Positions 55,130 to 64,000 of a stretch of 64,000 nt of DNA are shown here, piece after piece. Made by a program: the position numbers and the translations under genes. The stretch is taken from positions 11,691,927 through 11,755,926 of the forward strand of contig NC_023758.2 in NCBI RefSeq assembly GCF_000499845.2. Direction: 5' to 3'. The notes under the pieces were generated by a model. It was not told where the DNA came from and did not search any database. It saw only the letters and a list, made by a program, of their open reading frames with translations. This DNA comes from Phaseolus vulgaris (lineage: Eukaryota > Streptophyta > Magnoliopsida > Fabales > Fabaceae). Numbering within the stretch: position 1 is the stretch's first letter; each line of letters opens with the position of its first letter.

Positions 55130-56170
55130 CATTTATGATGTTTTGTACATACCAAATTTTTGTGTTTAAATTGATTTTTGTGCCTAAGGTGATTAGTGAT
55201 TCTAATTGTAAACTAATATTTTCTCATAAGAGCTATCAGATATAGGACAATACTACATTCAAGACGATTGGTCAAGTTGATATGCATAGAGGTTTATATT
55301 GTCTTCGTGATCTTGTTAACATACATGAGGGAAAATATTTGATGAATTGTAATGTTCTTAATTCTAAAGGATATGATGTTGACATATGGCATTTTAGATT
55401 AGGTCACCCTTCCAAACATGTTGTTGAACAAGTTTGCAAAACTTTTCCGTATGTTAATTCCAGTTCTGATAAGTTGTGTTATATATGTTACCTTGCTAAA
55501 CAACATAAACTACCTTTTCAAATTAGTGATACTGCTTCTTTAAACACCTTTGATCTCATACATATAGATATATGGGGACCTATTGTTGTTAGCTCTATTC
55601 ATGGTTATAAATACTTTCTTACTATTGTTGATGATTTTTCCAGGCACTCTTGGATTTTTCTTATGAAAACTAAAGGAGAAACTAGAAACTTGTTACACAA
55701 TTTTATTATTCTTGTTAAAAACTAGTTTAATCGAAACATCAAAACTATTAGAAATAATAATGGAAAAGAATTTGATTGTAATGAATTGTATGAGAAATAT
55801 GACATTCTGCATGAAATAACTTGTGTTGCAACTCCCCAATAAAATGTTGTTGCTGAAAGAAAACACCAGCATATCATGAATGTCACACGTAGCCTTCTTT
55901 TTCAATCAGGTTTGTCAAAAATCTACTGGTCTTATGCTACCACAGTTTTATACGGTGACAATCAAGCTGCCCATCACATAACTTTCAATCCAATTTTTCA
56001 TAAAAGAACCAAGCATATTGACATCGATGTCGCGTTGTCCGAGAGAAGCTAAATGTTGAACTTTTTCATCTTCTTCCCATTCAATCTTGTGATCAACCAA
56101 CATATATCTTCACCAAACCTTTGTATTATACTAATTTTAAAATCATCATTTCCAAGTATGGAATAATGAG
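55130..56170 (+). pseudogene. Copia integrase joined to RNase H end by deletion
   Basis: Protease end DVLYIPNF-like text near 55135, then MHRGLYCLRDL, WHFRLGHPSKHVVEQ, CYICYLAKQHKLPF (zinc region) and HIDIWGPIVVSSIHGYKYFL with the first Asp. The open frame ends at 55725. IRNNNGKEF has Asn where the second Asp is usual, and a TAA lies in the ATPQ-N motif. After SYATT (near 55938) the text jumps to YGDNQAAHHITFNPIFHKRT, the RNase H tail. Non-functional. Confidence 0.87.
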
Positions 56171-56194
56171 TTATCCATCTTGAGGAGAGGATAT

Positions 56195-56386
56195 TATAAT
56201 TATTATTTATAATTATTTTTATTTTTTTAGCGGTTGCCGGTTACCTAACTTACAACTTATCACATCCGTTTCTTTTTCTTTTTAATAGCTTCTTCTTGCT
56301 TGTAATTGAATAAACTTTTTGAGGGATACAGATTACAAATCCTATGCTACATAAAGTTTTCGTTTTTTCTTTCAAACACAAACTCT
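56195..56386 (+). repeat. 3' LTR of the deleted copia element, end truncated
   Basis: Homologous to 54711-54916. The last bases (GTTTTCATCA) are absent, and sequence changes to TCGATAATT, similar to the CACTA subterminal text left of the 5' LTR. Confidence 0.85.
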
Positions 56387-56618
56387 CGATAATTTTATAC
56401 TGATAAATTGTGTTGGCACTAATAATGCTACTTGTAATATATTATGTTATTGTTTAATATTTAATTAAAAGAAAAATATTGTTTTAATAGATATTGAATG
56501 CATGTTTGTATTTTAAAGGACTTCTATCTTTTTTCAATTTTATGTAAATCATTTCAACAATTAGACAAGTATGATACTGCACAAAACCTAAAGCCATGAA
56601 AGTTCTCATGCAACGCTT

Positions 56619-57572
56619 TTATTTAGAGTTCACACCATATATTTGATGAATCCTCTGCAAGTCATCCAACGCAAACTCAGTCTTCTCCTTCGACACGATA
56701 GGGTACATAACAGCCTCCTCCACAGAGGAATGCCCTAACCCTAGCACGTGACCCACCAGGTGCATCACCACAGATTCCAAGTCCACGTCACCATCTTCGT
56801 TCTCACCAAGCACCACCCACTCCTCCTCTGAGTCCAAATACACGTTCCCCACATGCTCACTATAGTCCGTGTCCGTAACCCCCACCGCTCCACCTTTTCC
56901 ATCGAACACCACAAACGCTATCTTCACATCAGAACCATTGAACCTCGTCGTCTCCGTGAACTTCAACAACGTGACATTCGACCACCGGTCGAAGGCATCT
57001 CGGAACAGAAGCCTAACGCCGTTAGTGACGTTGTTCTCAGGGTGAAAAGCGTAGGTCAGTTCTCTCTTCCCCTCTTTCCACCATGGTTTAAACGACGTCG
57101 TGTTGGATGCGCCCAAGTTCATCGTGGTGGTGCCGTTGACTACGTCGGGAACACCGCATCGTGGCCGTGATATCACGTTATAGGTGTTTCGGTCGAGCTT
57201 CCCCGTGACGTTGAGATTGAAATTTTTCTGGTACTTGATTATTGCGGATTGGAGATCGAGTGTGAAGTAGTCGCTGAAGTTTGAGTGTGAAGTGGAGTTT
57301 AAGTAGCCGAAGAGGTCTAAATAGTCTTTGACATTAGACAAACCCTTAGCTATGTCTCCAAGTTTTAGCTCCTTGAACGTGAAGAATGACTTGAGTTTGT
57401 TCCAGAAGCTGGACAACAATTTACTCGATCTGATGAATCTAAGCCACAACGGGAATTGTCTTGCTATTTGCAATCCAACGGCTGGTGGAAAAGATATTGA
57501 GACAGATACATCGACAAATAGAGAAGAGAGTGTTAAAATGAACAGAAAGCTTCTTAGTACTCTTAATCTCAT
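56619..57572 (-). CDS. Matrix metalloproteinase-like protein lacking the catalytic Glu
   Basis: Intronless, 317 aa. Signal peptide about residues 1-25, prodomain about 78-135 (VKDYLDLFGYL, LQSAIIKYQKNFNLNVTGKL), cysteine switch PRCGVPD at 137-143, catalytic-type domain from about 167, Met-turn at 289 (AVMYP). The zinc motif is HLVGHVLGLGH at 271-281. All three His remain, but the general-base Glu is Leu (codon CTG), so ordinary hydrolysis should fail. The structural-zinc loop is also altered (FVVFDGKGGAVGVTD). The frame is otherwise intact, arguing for a retained pseudoprotease and against random decay. No hydrophobic C-terminal tail, so probably secreted. It faces the active-looking paralogue at 43987 in convergent orientation. 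Confidence 0.92.
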   Translation of the reverse strand: MRLRVLRSFLFILTLSSLFVDVSVSISFPPAVGLQIARQFPLWLRFIRSSKLLSSFWNKLKSFFTFKELKLGDIAKGLSNVKDYLDLFGYLNSTSHSNFSDYFTLDLQSAIIKYQKNFNLNVTGKLDRNTYNVISRPRCGVPDVVNGTTTMNLGASNTTSFKPWWKEGKRELTYAFHPENNVTNGVRLLFRDAFDRWSNVTLLKFTETTRFNGSDVKIAFVVFDGKGGAVGVTDTDYSEHVGNVYLDSEEEWVVLGENEDGDVDLESVVMHLVGHVLGLGHSSVEEAVMYPIVSKEKTEFALDDLQRIHQIYGVNSK

Positions 57573-57635
57573 GTTTTCTCTTAGGAAATAGCTAATATGC
57601 CTGCTTGGTCTGAGAGAGGATGTGAGCCAAACCAG

Positions 57636-57644
57636 AATTTATAA
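57636..57644 (-). promoter_or_regulatory. TATA box of the minus-strand metalloproteinase-like gene
   Basis: The minus strand reads TTATAAATT about 64-72 bases upstream of the ATG at 57572, suitable spacing for a short 5' UTR. Confidence 0.65.
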
Positions 57645-57660
57645 GAACTCTGTGATGGGT

Positions 57661-58970
57661 GATAATCGCATACCTTAGGCAGTTGATAAAGATCTGCTTC
57701 GGAAAATATGAATGAACCTGTTTTGACTGGATGCTAAAATATTGCTTATATTTTGCAATGAAGCTAATTGGAAACTTCCTAGTGGAATCATTATACGTTG
57801 ACTATGAATTATTATTTTATTGTAATATTTTATTAGAAATAAGTGTCGTAAAGTAGAACTTGTTTATTATGTCAAAATATTATTTTTCTTTCGGAGCACA
57901 AGGGTGTGGATTTTTTATCAGAATGAAAATGGGATACTCAATCGTTATCTTCAAAAATAGGGTGACCGTGACCCCAGATAAAAAGACACTCTTATCTTTG
58001 GGGTTCTATTAATAGGGGTTAAAAATCTATTTCCGTTTAATTTGTGATTCTTTCTTATATATTATGTGTCAATTTTGGTATAGTCTTTTTATATTTGTTT
58101 ATTTTTTTCTGTTTTTAAATAATATTTTTCATGTAATGAGAGTACCTAACATAAAACTTTATTAAAAAAAAACAATCACTTAATATATTTGAATAATTCT
58201 AATAATATTAACTTTAATTTTTAATTTTTAATTTAAAATTCTAATATATATTATTATATTTTTAAAGCGAGTTATTAAGTAAAATCTAATTTTATAAAAG
58301 AGTGTGAAATAAATATTTTTCTAAAAAATAATATTTATACTTGAGAAGGTGTATCAGAAGAGTAGTTTTAAAATAAATAAGGATTGACATGTTACGATAA
58401 AGTTTGTTTGAAAAAAATACACCAAAATATGTATTTGCCTGGAAACAGGATGCAATCAGTAGGAAACATCAGGATTGACTTCTTCATAAGTTTCATCCAT
58501 TTTAATTTAGAAATTCTAAATATTACGAATACGAAATTTCATATCAATCGCCCACAGGTCAAACATTTTTTTTTTTTTATCTTTTTAACTTATTATTTCT
58601 TTTATTCATGTATTTTTTACAAAATAGTATCGATGTTCTGTTCAAAAGCTTAATCGAAATATTTATTTTTAGTTGGTATGAAAGTGTAGACTTATTTATA
58701 GTAGTGAGTGAAATGTGCAGGTTACCGAATATCAGGAGCAAAGTAATGAAATTTACCTGATCGCATTGCTTATGTTAAGATTAACCCTGTATTCAGCTTC
58801 AGCTATGTTCTGTTAAAATGTCTCCCATACCAAGATGGTTATTATGCGTCTCTGAACTAATAAACCGTTATATGGAGCATATATATTACGAAACGAACTT
58901 TAGTATAACTCAATTTCATAAAATCGGTTTAATGAGATAAAGTTTATAATACTACGAAATGTTTTAATTT
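57661..58970. other. Intergenic sequence, nothing recognised
   Basis: AT-rich, with poly-T and poly-A runs and no coding similarity. Confidence 0.5.
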
Positions 58971-59111
58971 CTAGTTGATGTGGGATCTCCAACACACCCT
59001 CACGCCGAGACTACCAACTCGTGCATGTGCATGGAGATATATATTATGGATGGTGGCATGATAAACCCAACAAATATTTGTTAAGATAAATTCAAAATGA
59101 CTCTGATACCA
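58971..59111 (-). mobile_element. Leader and PBS of a copia/TRIM-like element
   Basis: Matches the leader of the first copia element (about 4700-4857): GTGGGATCTCCAACACACCC, CTCACGCCGAGACT-CCAACT, TATATTATGG-TGG and ACTCTGATACCA. The PBS is at 59100-59111. No gag or pol follows to the left. Confidence 0.8.
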
Positions 59112-59241
59112 TATAAGAAAATGATGAAGATCCTTATATATTAGGAGAGAGAAACTCCCTATATATTTTCTATACACGAAATGATGTAACCATACACATG
59201 AAAACATCTCTTCTTCTTATATTTTTTATCATTTTCTTATA
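59112..59241 (-). repeat. 130 bp LTR-like segment with 14 bp inverted ends
   Basis: Begins TATAAGAAAATGAT (59112-59125) and ends with its exact reverse complement (59228-59241), directly abutting the PBS. It could be a small LTR of a TRIM-like element; a second LTR was not found. Confidence 0.6.
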
Positions 59242-59639
59242 GATCTACATAACTAGGATCCCACGCAACCAAACTTGTCATATTGCATCCTACTCAATGC
59301 ACACCATAATAATGTACTCAGGAACCAGTTTCTGTAAAGTTATGGCAAGTTGTGAGTTTATTCCTACATGGTTGTTGTTCCTGCAACATGAGTGTTTTGG
59401 CCCATTTTCTGCATCCCCTCCCCTGTATTCCTGCACACACCCTTTCTCTAGCCATCTACACACAGCAGTTATTTATGACATACAGGTTTTCAGTTTTACT
59501 CAAATGCTACCTAATCAGTTTACTAGCTGATACGTCTCCCCCTAACCAAGCATTTTTATGCATGTCAGTGGATTTATCAGAGTATAGAATTGCAATTTAG
59601 GATGCAAGTTCCTCAACCCACACTCCCTTTCATATGATA
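59242..59639. other. Intergenic sequence, nothing recognised
   Basis: No convincing coding similarity. May include the 3' UTR of the neighbouring minus-strand LINE. Confidence 0.45.
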
Positions 59640-61604
59640 TTCCCTTCGGAACTAAGTAGTACTGTTCCAAATTGGTTGAAATGGACTATCCAAAATCCAA
59701 CTCCACAAACCTTCATAGTTTGTCAAGCCATAATTCCTTGATCGATTTTTCCCCTAATCAATTATCTTCCCAGAAACCTATGTCTTCCCTATTTCCCATA
59801 ACCAGAGCTGTATTATCATGAAACCAATTTCCATTCTTGGTTTTGTCTATATCCTTGACATTTTACTATTATTCCTTTACTTATGTTTCTCCACCCACTA
59901 TATTTGGATTCAATAATTTCTTTCCACAGGACCTTTGCCTCCGATCCCATCCTCAATTTGCACTTAGCAAGCAAAGCTAAATTGAACACTTTTAGATTTT
60001 TAATTGCCATACCCCCATGTCTTTTTCCTTGTAAATGTCATCTCAATTTACCTATGATATTTTCCTAGTTTCATGCCTCTATTTCCATTGAAAATTTATT
60101 TGGATTTTTTTTATCTGTTTTTCCATCTTTGTTGGTATCTTGAAGAATTTACCTATGATATCTTCCTAGCTTCGGGCCTCTATTCCCATTGAAAATTTAT
60201 TTGGATATTTTTTTATCTGTTTTCCACCTTTGTTGGTATCTTAAAGAATTTACCCATGATATCTTCCTAGTTTCATGCCTCTATTCCCATTGAAAATTTA
60301 TTTGGATTTTTTTTATTTGCTTTTCCATCTTTGTTGGTATCTTGAAGAAGAGGCAATACAGGGGTATTGAACTTACTAATCACTGACTCCCAGAAACTGA
60401 CTTGTTTTTTTATTTCCCGTTACCTATAGATCTAAGTATTTGAATTGAATAGTCGTGATCTTATTATTGACTAGAGAATCTCTCCAACTCACCTTCTTGT
60501 AACCCAATACCCCCAATTCTGGTCTTATGAAAGTTGACTTTTAGTCCAAAAGCCAACTCAAAACACCTGAGAATACTCTTTATGGTTATGACATTTGTTT
60601 AGATTCGCTTCACATAAGAACAAATTGTCATCCGTGAATTGTAGAAAGGAAACATTAATCCTTTGGGCTTCATTCTTGACTATTACAGGATCCTCGCACC
60701 AATTCTCATTCATTCTTAACCCATTTATAGCATCACGAGTTCTCCTCCATTTAATTATGGAATGGAAATACTTTGAATTTTTATGTCCTAACTGCAGCCG
60801 TTTAACCTTAGCCTTTTGATTGTCCAAGGCTTCTTGATTCTGATTCAATAACCTAAGTCCTGCCAATAGATCTTTTCTCTGAAATTTCTCATCACTACCT
60901 AGTTCACTAATATCACCCTTTACATCTAACTCCCTCATGTTATTGATTACTTCCTACTTACAACTTTTCATGTTCTCAAAAACCTTTCTATTCCACTTTT
61001 TCAACCCCCATTTTACATGTTTCGGCTTCTCCTTCCATTTTTTTATATCCCTGTTGCCCTTAGTGCTTACAAACCACAACCATAAACTAAGTCATTAAAA
61101 TTATGAGCCTAAATGGGTTAAGCCACATATCCAACCATTATTTGGATAACATGATTCTATCTATTCTACTTTTGCATAACCCATCACTTTTATAGCATGC
61201 GTATTTTCTTCCTACTAAAGGAATGTCTACTAGATCCATTCTTTCTATGAATAAATTAAACCATAACATCTCCCTACTATTAGTATTTTCCCTAGTCATT
61301 CATTTCCTCTCATTAGATTTTCTAACAACATTAAAGTCCCCTACTAATCGACACATTAATTTCCCACTTCCCTGTTTTATAAGATTTATCTCATCCCACA
61401 TTATTTCCTTCTCAATTATATTACAAGGTGAGTAAACATTCCATATAGCCAAATGAACATTGCTTTTTCTATGTTTTCTTATAATTATTTAGAACCCTTT
61501 TCCCTTCATAACATTTTCTTTACTTAAAAGTACTTTCATTCCAAATATTAAGCATTCCCCACACTACTTAAGTACTTTCATTCCAAATATTAAGCATTCC
61601 CCCA
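59640..61604 (-). pseudogene. LINE ORF2: endonuclease end, RT and C-terminal region
   Basis: Minus-strand translation in several frames. Endonuclease part: MWDEINLIKQGSGKL, RLVGDFNVVRKSNERK with the GDFN motif, CKSRIDRIMLS (61150-61430). Linker: FQRKDLLAGLRLLNQNQEAL, KNSKYFHSIIKWRRTRDAIN (60558-60938). RT thumb region: QINFQWE-like text, repeated (60051-60353). C terminus: IKNLKVFNLALLAKCKLRMG, KVLWKEIIESKYSGWRN and QEWKLVS (59816-60010), then the FWED-like region to 59640. The catalytic RT core is largely missing between about 60360 and 60550. The same class as the plus-strand LINE at 5347-14180. Confidence 0.87.
60051..60353 (-). repeat. 101 bp segment of LINE coding sequence in three tandem copies
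   Basis: C(C/T)CATGATAT(C/T)TTCCTAG-TTC begins copies at 60051, 60152 and 60253. The unit encodes the IP-KVE---K-IQ-NF-WE stretch of LINE RT. Because 101 is not a multiple of three, it breaks the frame. Confidence 0.93.
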
Positions 61605-62584
61605 CACTACTGTAAAAATTTCTTTAGACAATAGCTTTTAAAGGCCTTAACAACGGTTTAAGGCCTTAACAACGGTTTAGAGTGGTAGTCTATGCACTCA
61701 TTGTCTATAATTTTGAATTATAGACGACGGCCACACAACCATAGTCTATTAGACCACTATAGGTGACAATTATGTATAAAACCAATCATATAGCATGGGT
61801 GACACTAAAATGTTTTCTTCAAACTCATTCTTATTTTTCTTGCTTTCTTATTATTGATAACCCAACAATTGATATCGTTTGTGGAGAAAAGAAAAGAAAG
61901 TCAAGAAGAAAAAGAAATGACCACCAAATTTGATATCGAGAAATTCTCGAGAGAACGTCTTCGTGTTATGGAAACTTAAGATGGCAGATAGAGGTTGTGA
62001 TGAAGGAACAGAAGTTGTGGAGGAGTTCAAGAGTTTCAGCGGTGACGCACAACAGTGACGAAGAGGAGAACACAAGCAATGACAACGAGGAGAACACGAG
62101 CAACAATTTCAAACTTGGAAACTCACTCGTTCAACATTAAAAATGGAGAAAGTCTCATCAAGAAAGCACACAAAAATATGAAGAACAACATAAAAAAAGC
62201 ACATTACAAGGAATGAGAGCAATAACAACAAGGAGAGGTCATAGAGAAAACAATAATAAAAACAATGAAGAAGAAAGCGCAAAGAAGAAAATGCTCAGAG
62301 TGGGAAATAAAAAAGCATATAGACGACAATTATGACCTAATAACCATAGTCTATATGGTAAACAAATGTATAGGTGCCCATTGCCTAAAAAACTATAGTT
62401 CATATTGGCCATGCCCACCAAATCGTAGTCTATGTGCTCTGTTTTCAAATAGACGACGATTATAATTAGAACCATAGTCTATATGTTGATCTTATTTTCA
62501 AAATTGTCATCGTGTTTTTGTAGACGATGCTTTCACTTAAATTGGTGTCTATACACGTCGTAAAACCCTCTTTTTGCACTAGTG
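61605..62584. mobile_element. Non-autonomous CACTA derivative (980 bp)
   Basis: Left end CACTACTGTAAAAA and right end TTTTTGCACTAGTG form inverted ends of about 13 bases. Subterminal regions carry repeated ATAGACGACG and ACCATAGTCTAT words in both orientations. No transposase. Flanking triplets are CCA and TCA, so the usual 3 bp TSD is imperfect or lost. It interrupts the minus-strand LINE, whose GG-LNIWN motif resumes on the other side. Confidence 0.85.
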
Positions 62585-62594
62585 TCAACTCCTT

Positions 62595-63224
62595 TTTTTT
62601 TATCAACAAAGAATGAAATTAAATTAAAAGGGATACAATAAGGGTATCCCAACCCTTTTACATAAAACATAGACTAGAAAAGTGGTCACCAAACAACAAA
62701 AACACTCCATAAGCAGTAGAAAAAAGTTGTTTACTGCAAAAAAACAAAGAGACCCTACACCAACAACCACCCTGCCACTAATTATCTACTTTAGGATTTG
62801 CAATCTGCAGCTTTTAAAACACCAAACCCACCATAAGAAAGAACCCTCCATGTTGTCATAGACATTCAACTGGCTTCAAGACACTTCAGGATCAATGTAC
62901 TCATTGTCCATAGAACCACAAAAGCATGGTTATGTGTTCTCCAGACCAAAAGCATCCAACAGGAGCTATCGGGGCAACCCTTCCTCCAAAACTTCCTACC
63001 TATTATCTAAGCAATTAAAGCAGTTTTGAGCCGCCACTCTTGGATCCTTGCTGGAATCGAAAACCAGTAGCCAATTTGCATCAGCATACGGATTCCTTTG
63101 CTGACAGAGTATCCTTTCCAGTCTTGCTTAGTCTCTCATAGTACCCTAATCCTTCACTTCTTCATCGATGTCCTTCTAAAAGACTAAAAAGCAAGACACT
63201 GACAACTCCCTCTCCTACACCACG
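62595..63224 (-). mobile_element. Poly(A)-tailed retroposed fragment, 5'-truncated LINE type
   Basis: A 14 bp TSD (AGTGTCAACTCCTT at 62581-62594 and 63225-63238) flanks it. On the minus strand it ends TTCTTTGTTGAT followed by nine A, with upstream text (TTGTATCCCTTTTAATTTAA) typical of plant L1 3' UTRs. No ORF recognised. It sits exactly at the right end of the CACTA derivative. Confidence 0.88.
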
Positions 63225-63238
63225 AGTGTCAACTCCTT

Positions 63239-64000
63239 CTACAGGATTAAAACCCATCTATATCATTTTGAACCCACATGTTATAACACACTTCACTCTT
63301 AACTTCCTCCATTTTCTTTTCTTGTATGAATATTATTTCAACTCTTTCTTTTTGTATTTAATTCTCTCAAATATCTTTTCTTTCCCAAGTGCATCTGATG
63401 CACCCCTCTCCTTCCAACATTATTGACCCTTTTTCCTTTTTCTTTACACTTGTTTTCCCCTTCCACATTCTAGCCTATTCTTTGAATCTTCTTAAATCAC
63501 CCTCATTCTCTCGATTAGCGTGATTCCTTTATCTTCCTGGATAGTATTATTGTCTTCCATGACAATGTTTCCTTTATGTAGCCTCTCCTCCATTGTTTCT
63601 TGTTGAGTTCCTTCTCCTACAACTCTCACACCTCGATTCCCATCCCTCTGTTTGTGCGCTAGATTGGCTCGATTGATTTTATTGGATGTTATTTGTTTGA
63701 ATTTTCTGTTGGGCCACTAATCCAAGACTACCCGTTACAAAAGCATCAACAACATGGTTGGAAAATTAGGTTGGTTCTACTTGTGTCATATATAGTCCCA
63801 ATTTTGTTGGGTCAACGTTTCTCGTTTTACCACCATTTAAACTTATGCAATTGTTGTCACCTTTTGTATATGCTCTGACCATGTTCACCAATGTTTCGTC
63901 TATGCTTGCTTCTTCTAATCCCTTTTCCCTGTCCCCGTCACCGATTCCAAAGGACATCGATTCTTAATAGTCCACATGTAATGTTTTGATTGAAGACTCT
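63239..64000 (-). pseudogene. LINE: upstream region and start of endonuclease
   Basis: KERVEIIFIQEKKMEEVKSE and YNMWVQNDIDGF (63240-63370, minus) match the N-terminal endonuclease region of L1-type ORF2, where IQETK is typical. It continues in 61605-59640 beyond the two insertions. The part from 63430 to the window edge may be ORF1 or 5' UTR; I see no clear domain there. Confidence 0.7.

Larger units (their letters stand above)
54711..56386 (+). mobile_element. Internally deleted Ty1/copia element
   Basis: 5' LTR 54711-54932, PBS-like TGGTATCCAGAGT at 54933, a shortened coding region, PPT TGAGGAGAGG at 56181 and 3' LTR 56195-56386, about 16 bp short at its right end. Gag and most protease are missing on the left; RT and most RNase H are missing between about 55938 and 55945. 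Only integrase and the last RNase H segment remain. It lies inside or beside the CACTA remnant. Confidence 0.88.

Noticed and set aside
56853..57170. 105-codon plus-strand ORF inside the minus-strand metalloproteinase-like gene
   Set aside because: Shadow of the GC-richer coding strand; no similarity.
1..64000. tRNA, rRNA, CRISPR or organelle/bacterial genes
   Set aside because: None seen. tRNA-like matches are only LTR primer-binding sites, and the array at 41058-41340 is tandem palindromes without spacers of CRISPR type.

Overview
This is plant nuclear DNA. It has AT-rich intergenic sequence, plant Ty1/copia, Ty3/gypsy, LINE, CACTA and Mutator-like elements, and primer-binding sites matching plant initiator tRNA-Met. 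It also holds plant-type host genes: two single-exon matrix metalloproteinases and a single-finger C2H2/EAR repressor. The repeat families look like those of a warm-season legume (Phaseolus/Vigna-like); that is an impression, not a proof.

Layout. 1-5138: minus-strand copia element (5' LTR, PBS, gag to RNase H) broken by several lesions. 5347-14180: plus-strand LINE cut into three pieces by a complete minus-strand Ty3/gypsy element (5782-12166, TSD AATTT) and a solo LTR (12486-13684, TSD AAAAG). 14181-22680: a minus-strand LTR remnant, then a CACTA TNP2 transposase pseudogene split by LTR element A (15922-22420, TSD TTAAC). 22680-30200: gene-poor, with tails and LTRs of two gypsy elements and many short repeats. 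30474-30938: C2H2 zinc-finger gene. 31635-40915: gypsy element C, split inside its zinc-knuckle codons by LTR element B (33403-39858, TSD CACAC). 41058-43860: palindromic minisatellite and a kinesin motor fragment. 43987-45027: matrix metalloproteinase gene. 45751-48040: Mutator-like transposase remnant head-to-head with a plant-mobile-domain remnant. 48040-54710: LTR scraps, a foldback MITE and a CACTA ORF1 remnant with visible introns. 54711-56386: copia element with internal deletions. 56619-57572 (minus): second metalloproteinase-like gene, whose zinc motif lacks the catalytic glutamate. 58971-59241: leader/PBS block related to the first copia element. 59640 to the right edge: minus-strand LINE carrying a 1 kb CACTA derivative, which itself carries a poly(A)-tailed retroposed fragment.

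Most of the window is therefore nested transposons, and several target sites can be read to the base because the host element's reading frame resumes across the TSD. The most unusual material is the pair A and B. Both are LTR elements with gag followed by a second, non-pol ORF, no recognisable protease, integrase or RT, and a recurrent ACAACCGATTGT dyad in the LTRs, at matching internal places and even inside gag codons. The second highlight is the metalloproteinase pair, one of which appears to be a pseudoprotease. Only three host genes look intact: the zinc finger and the two metalloproteinases.
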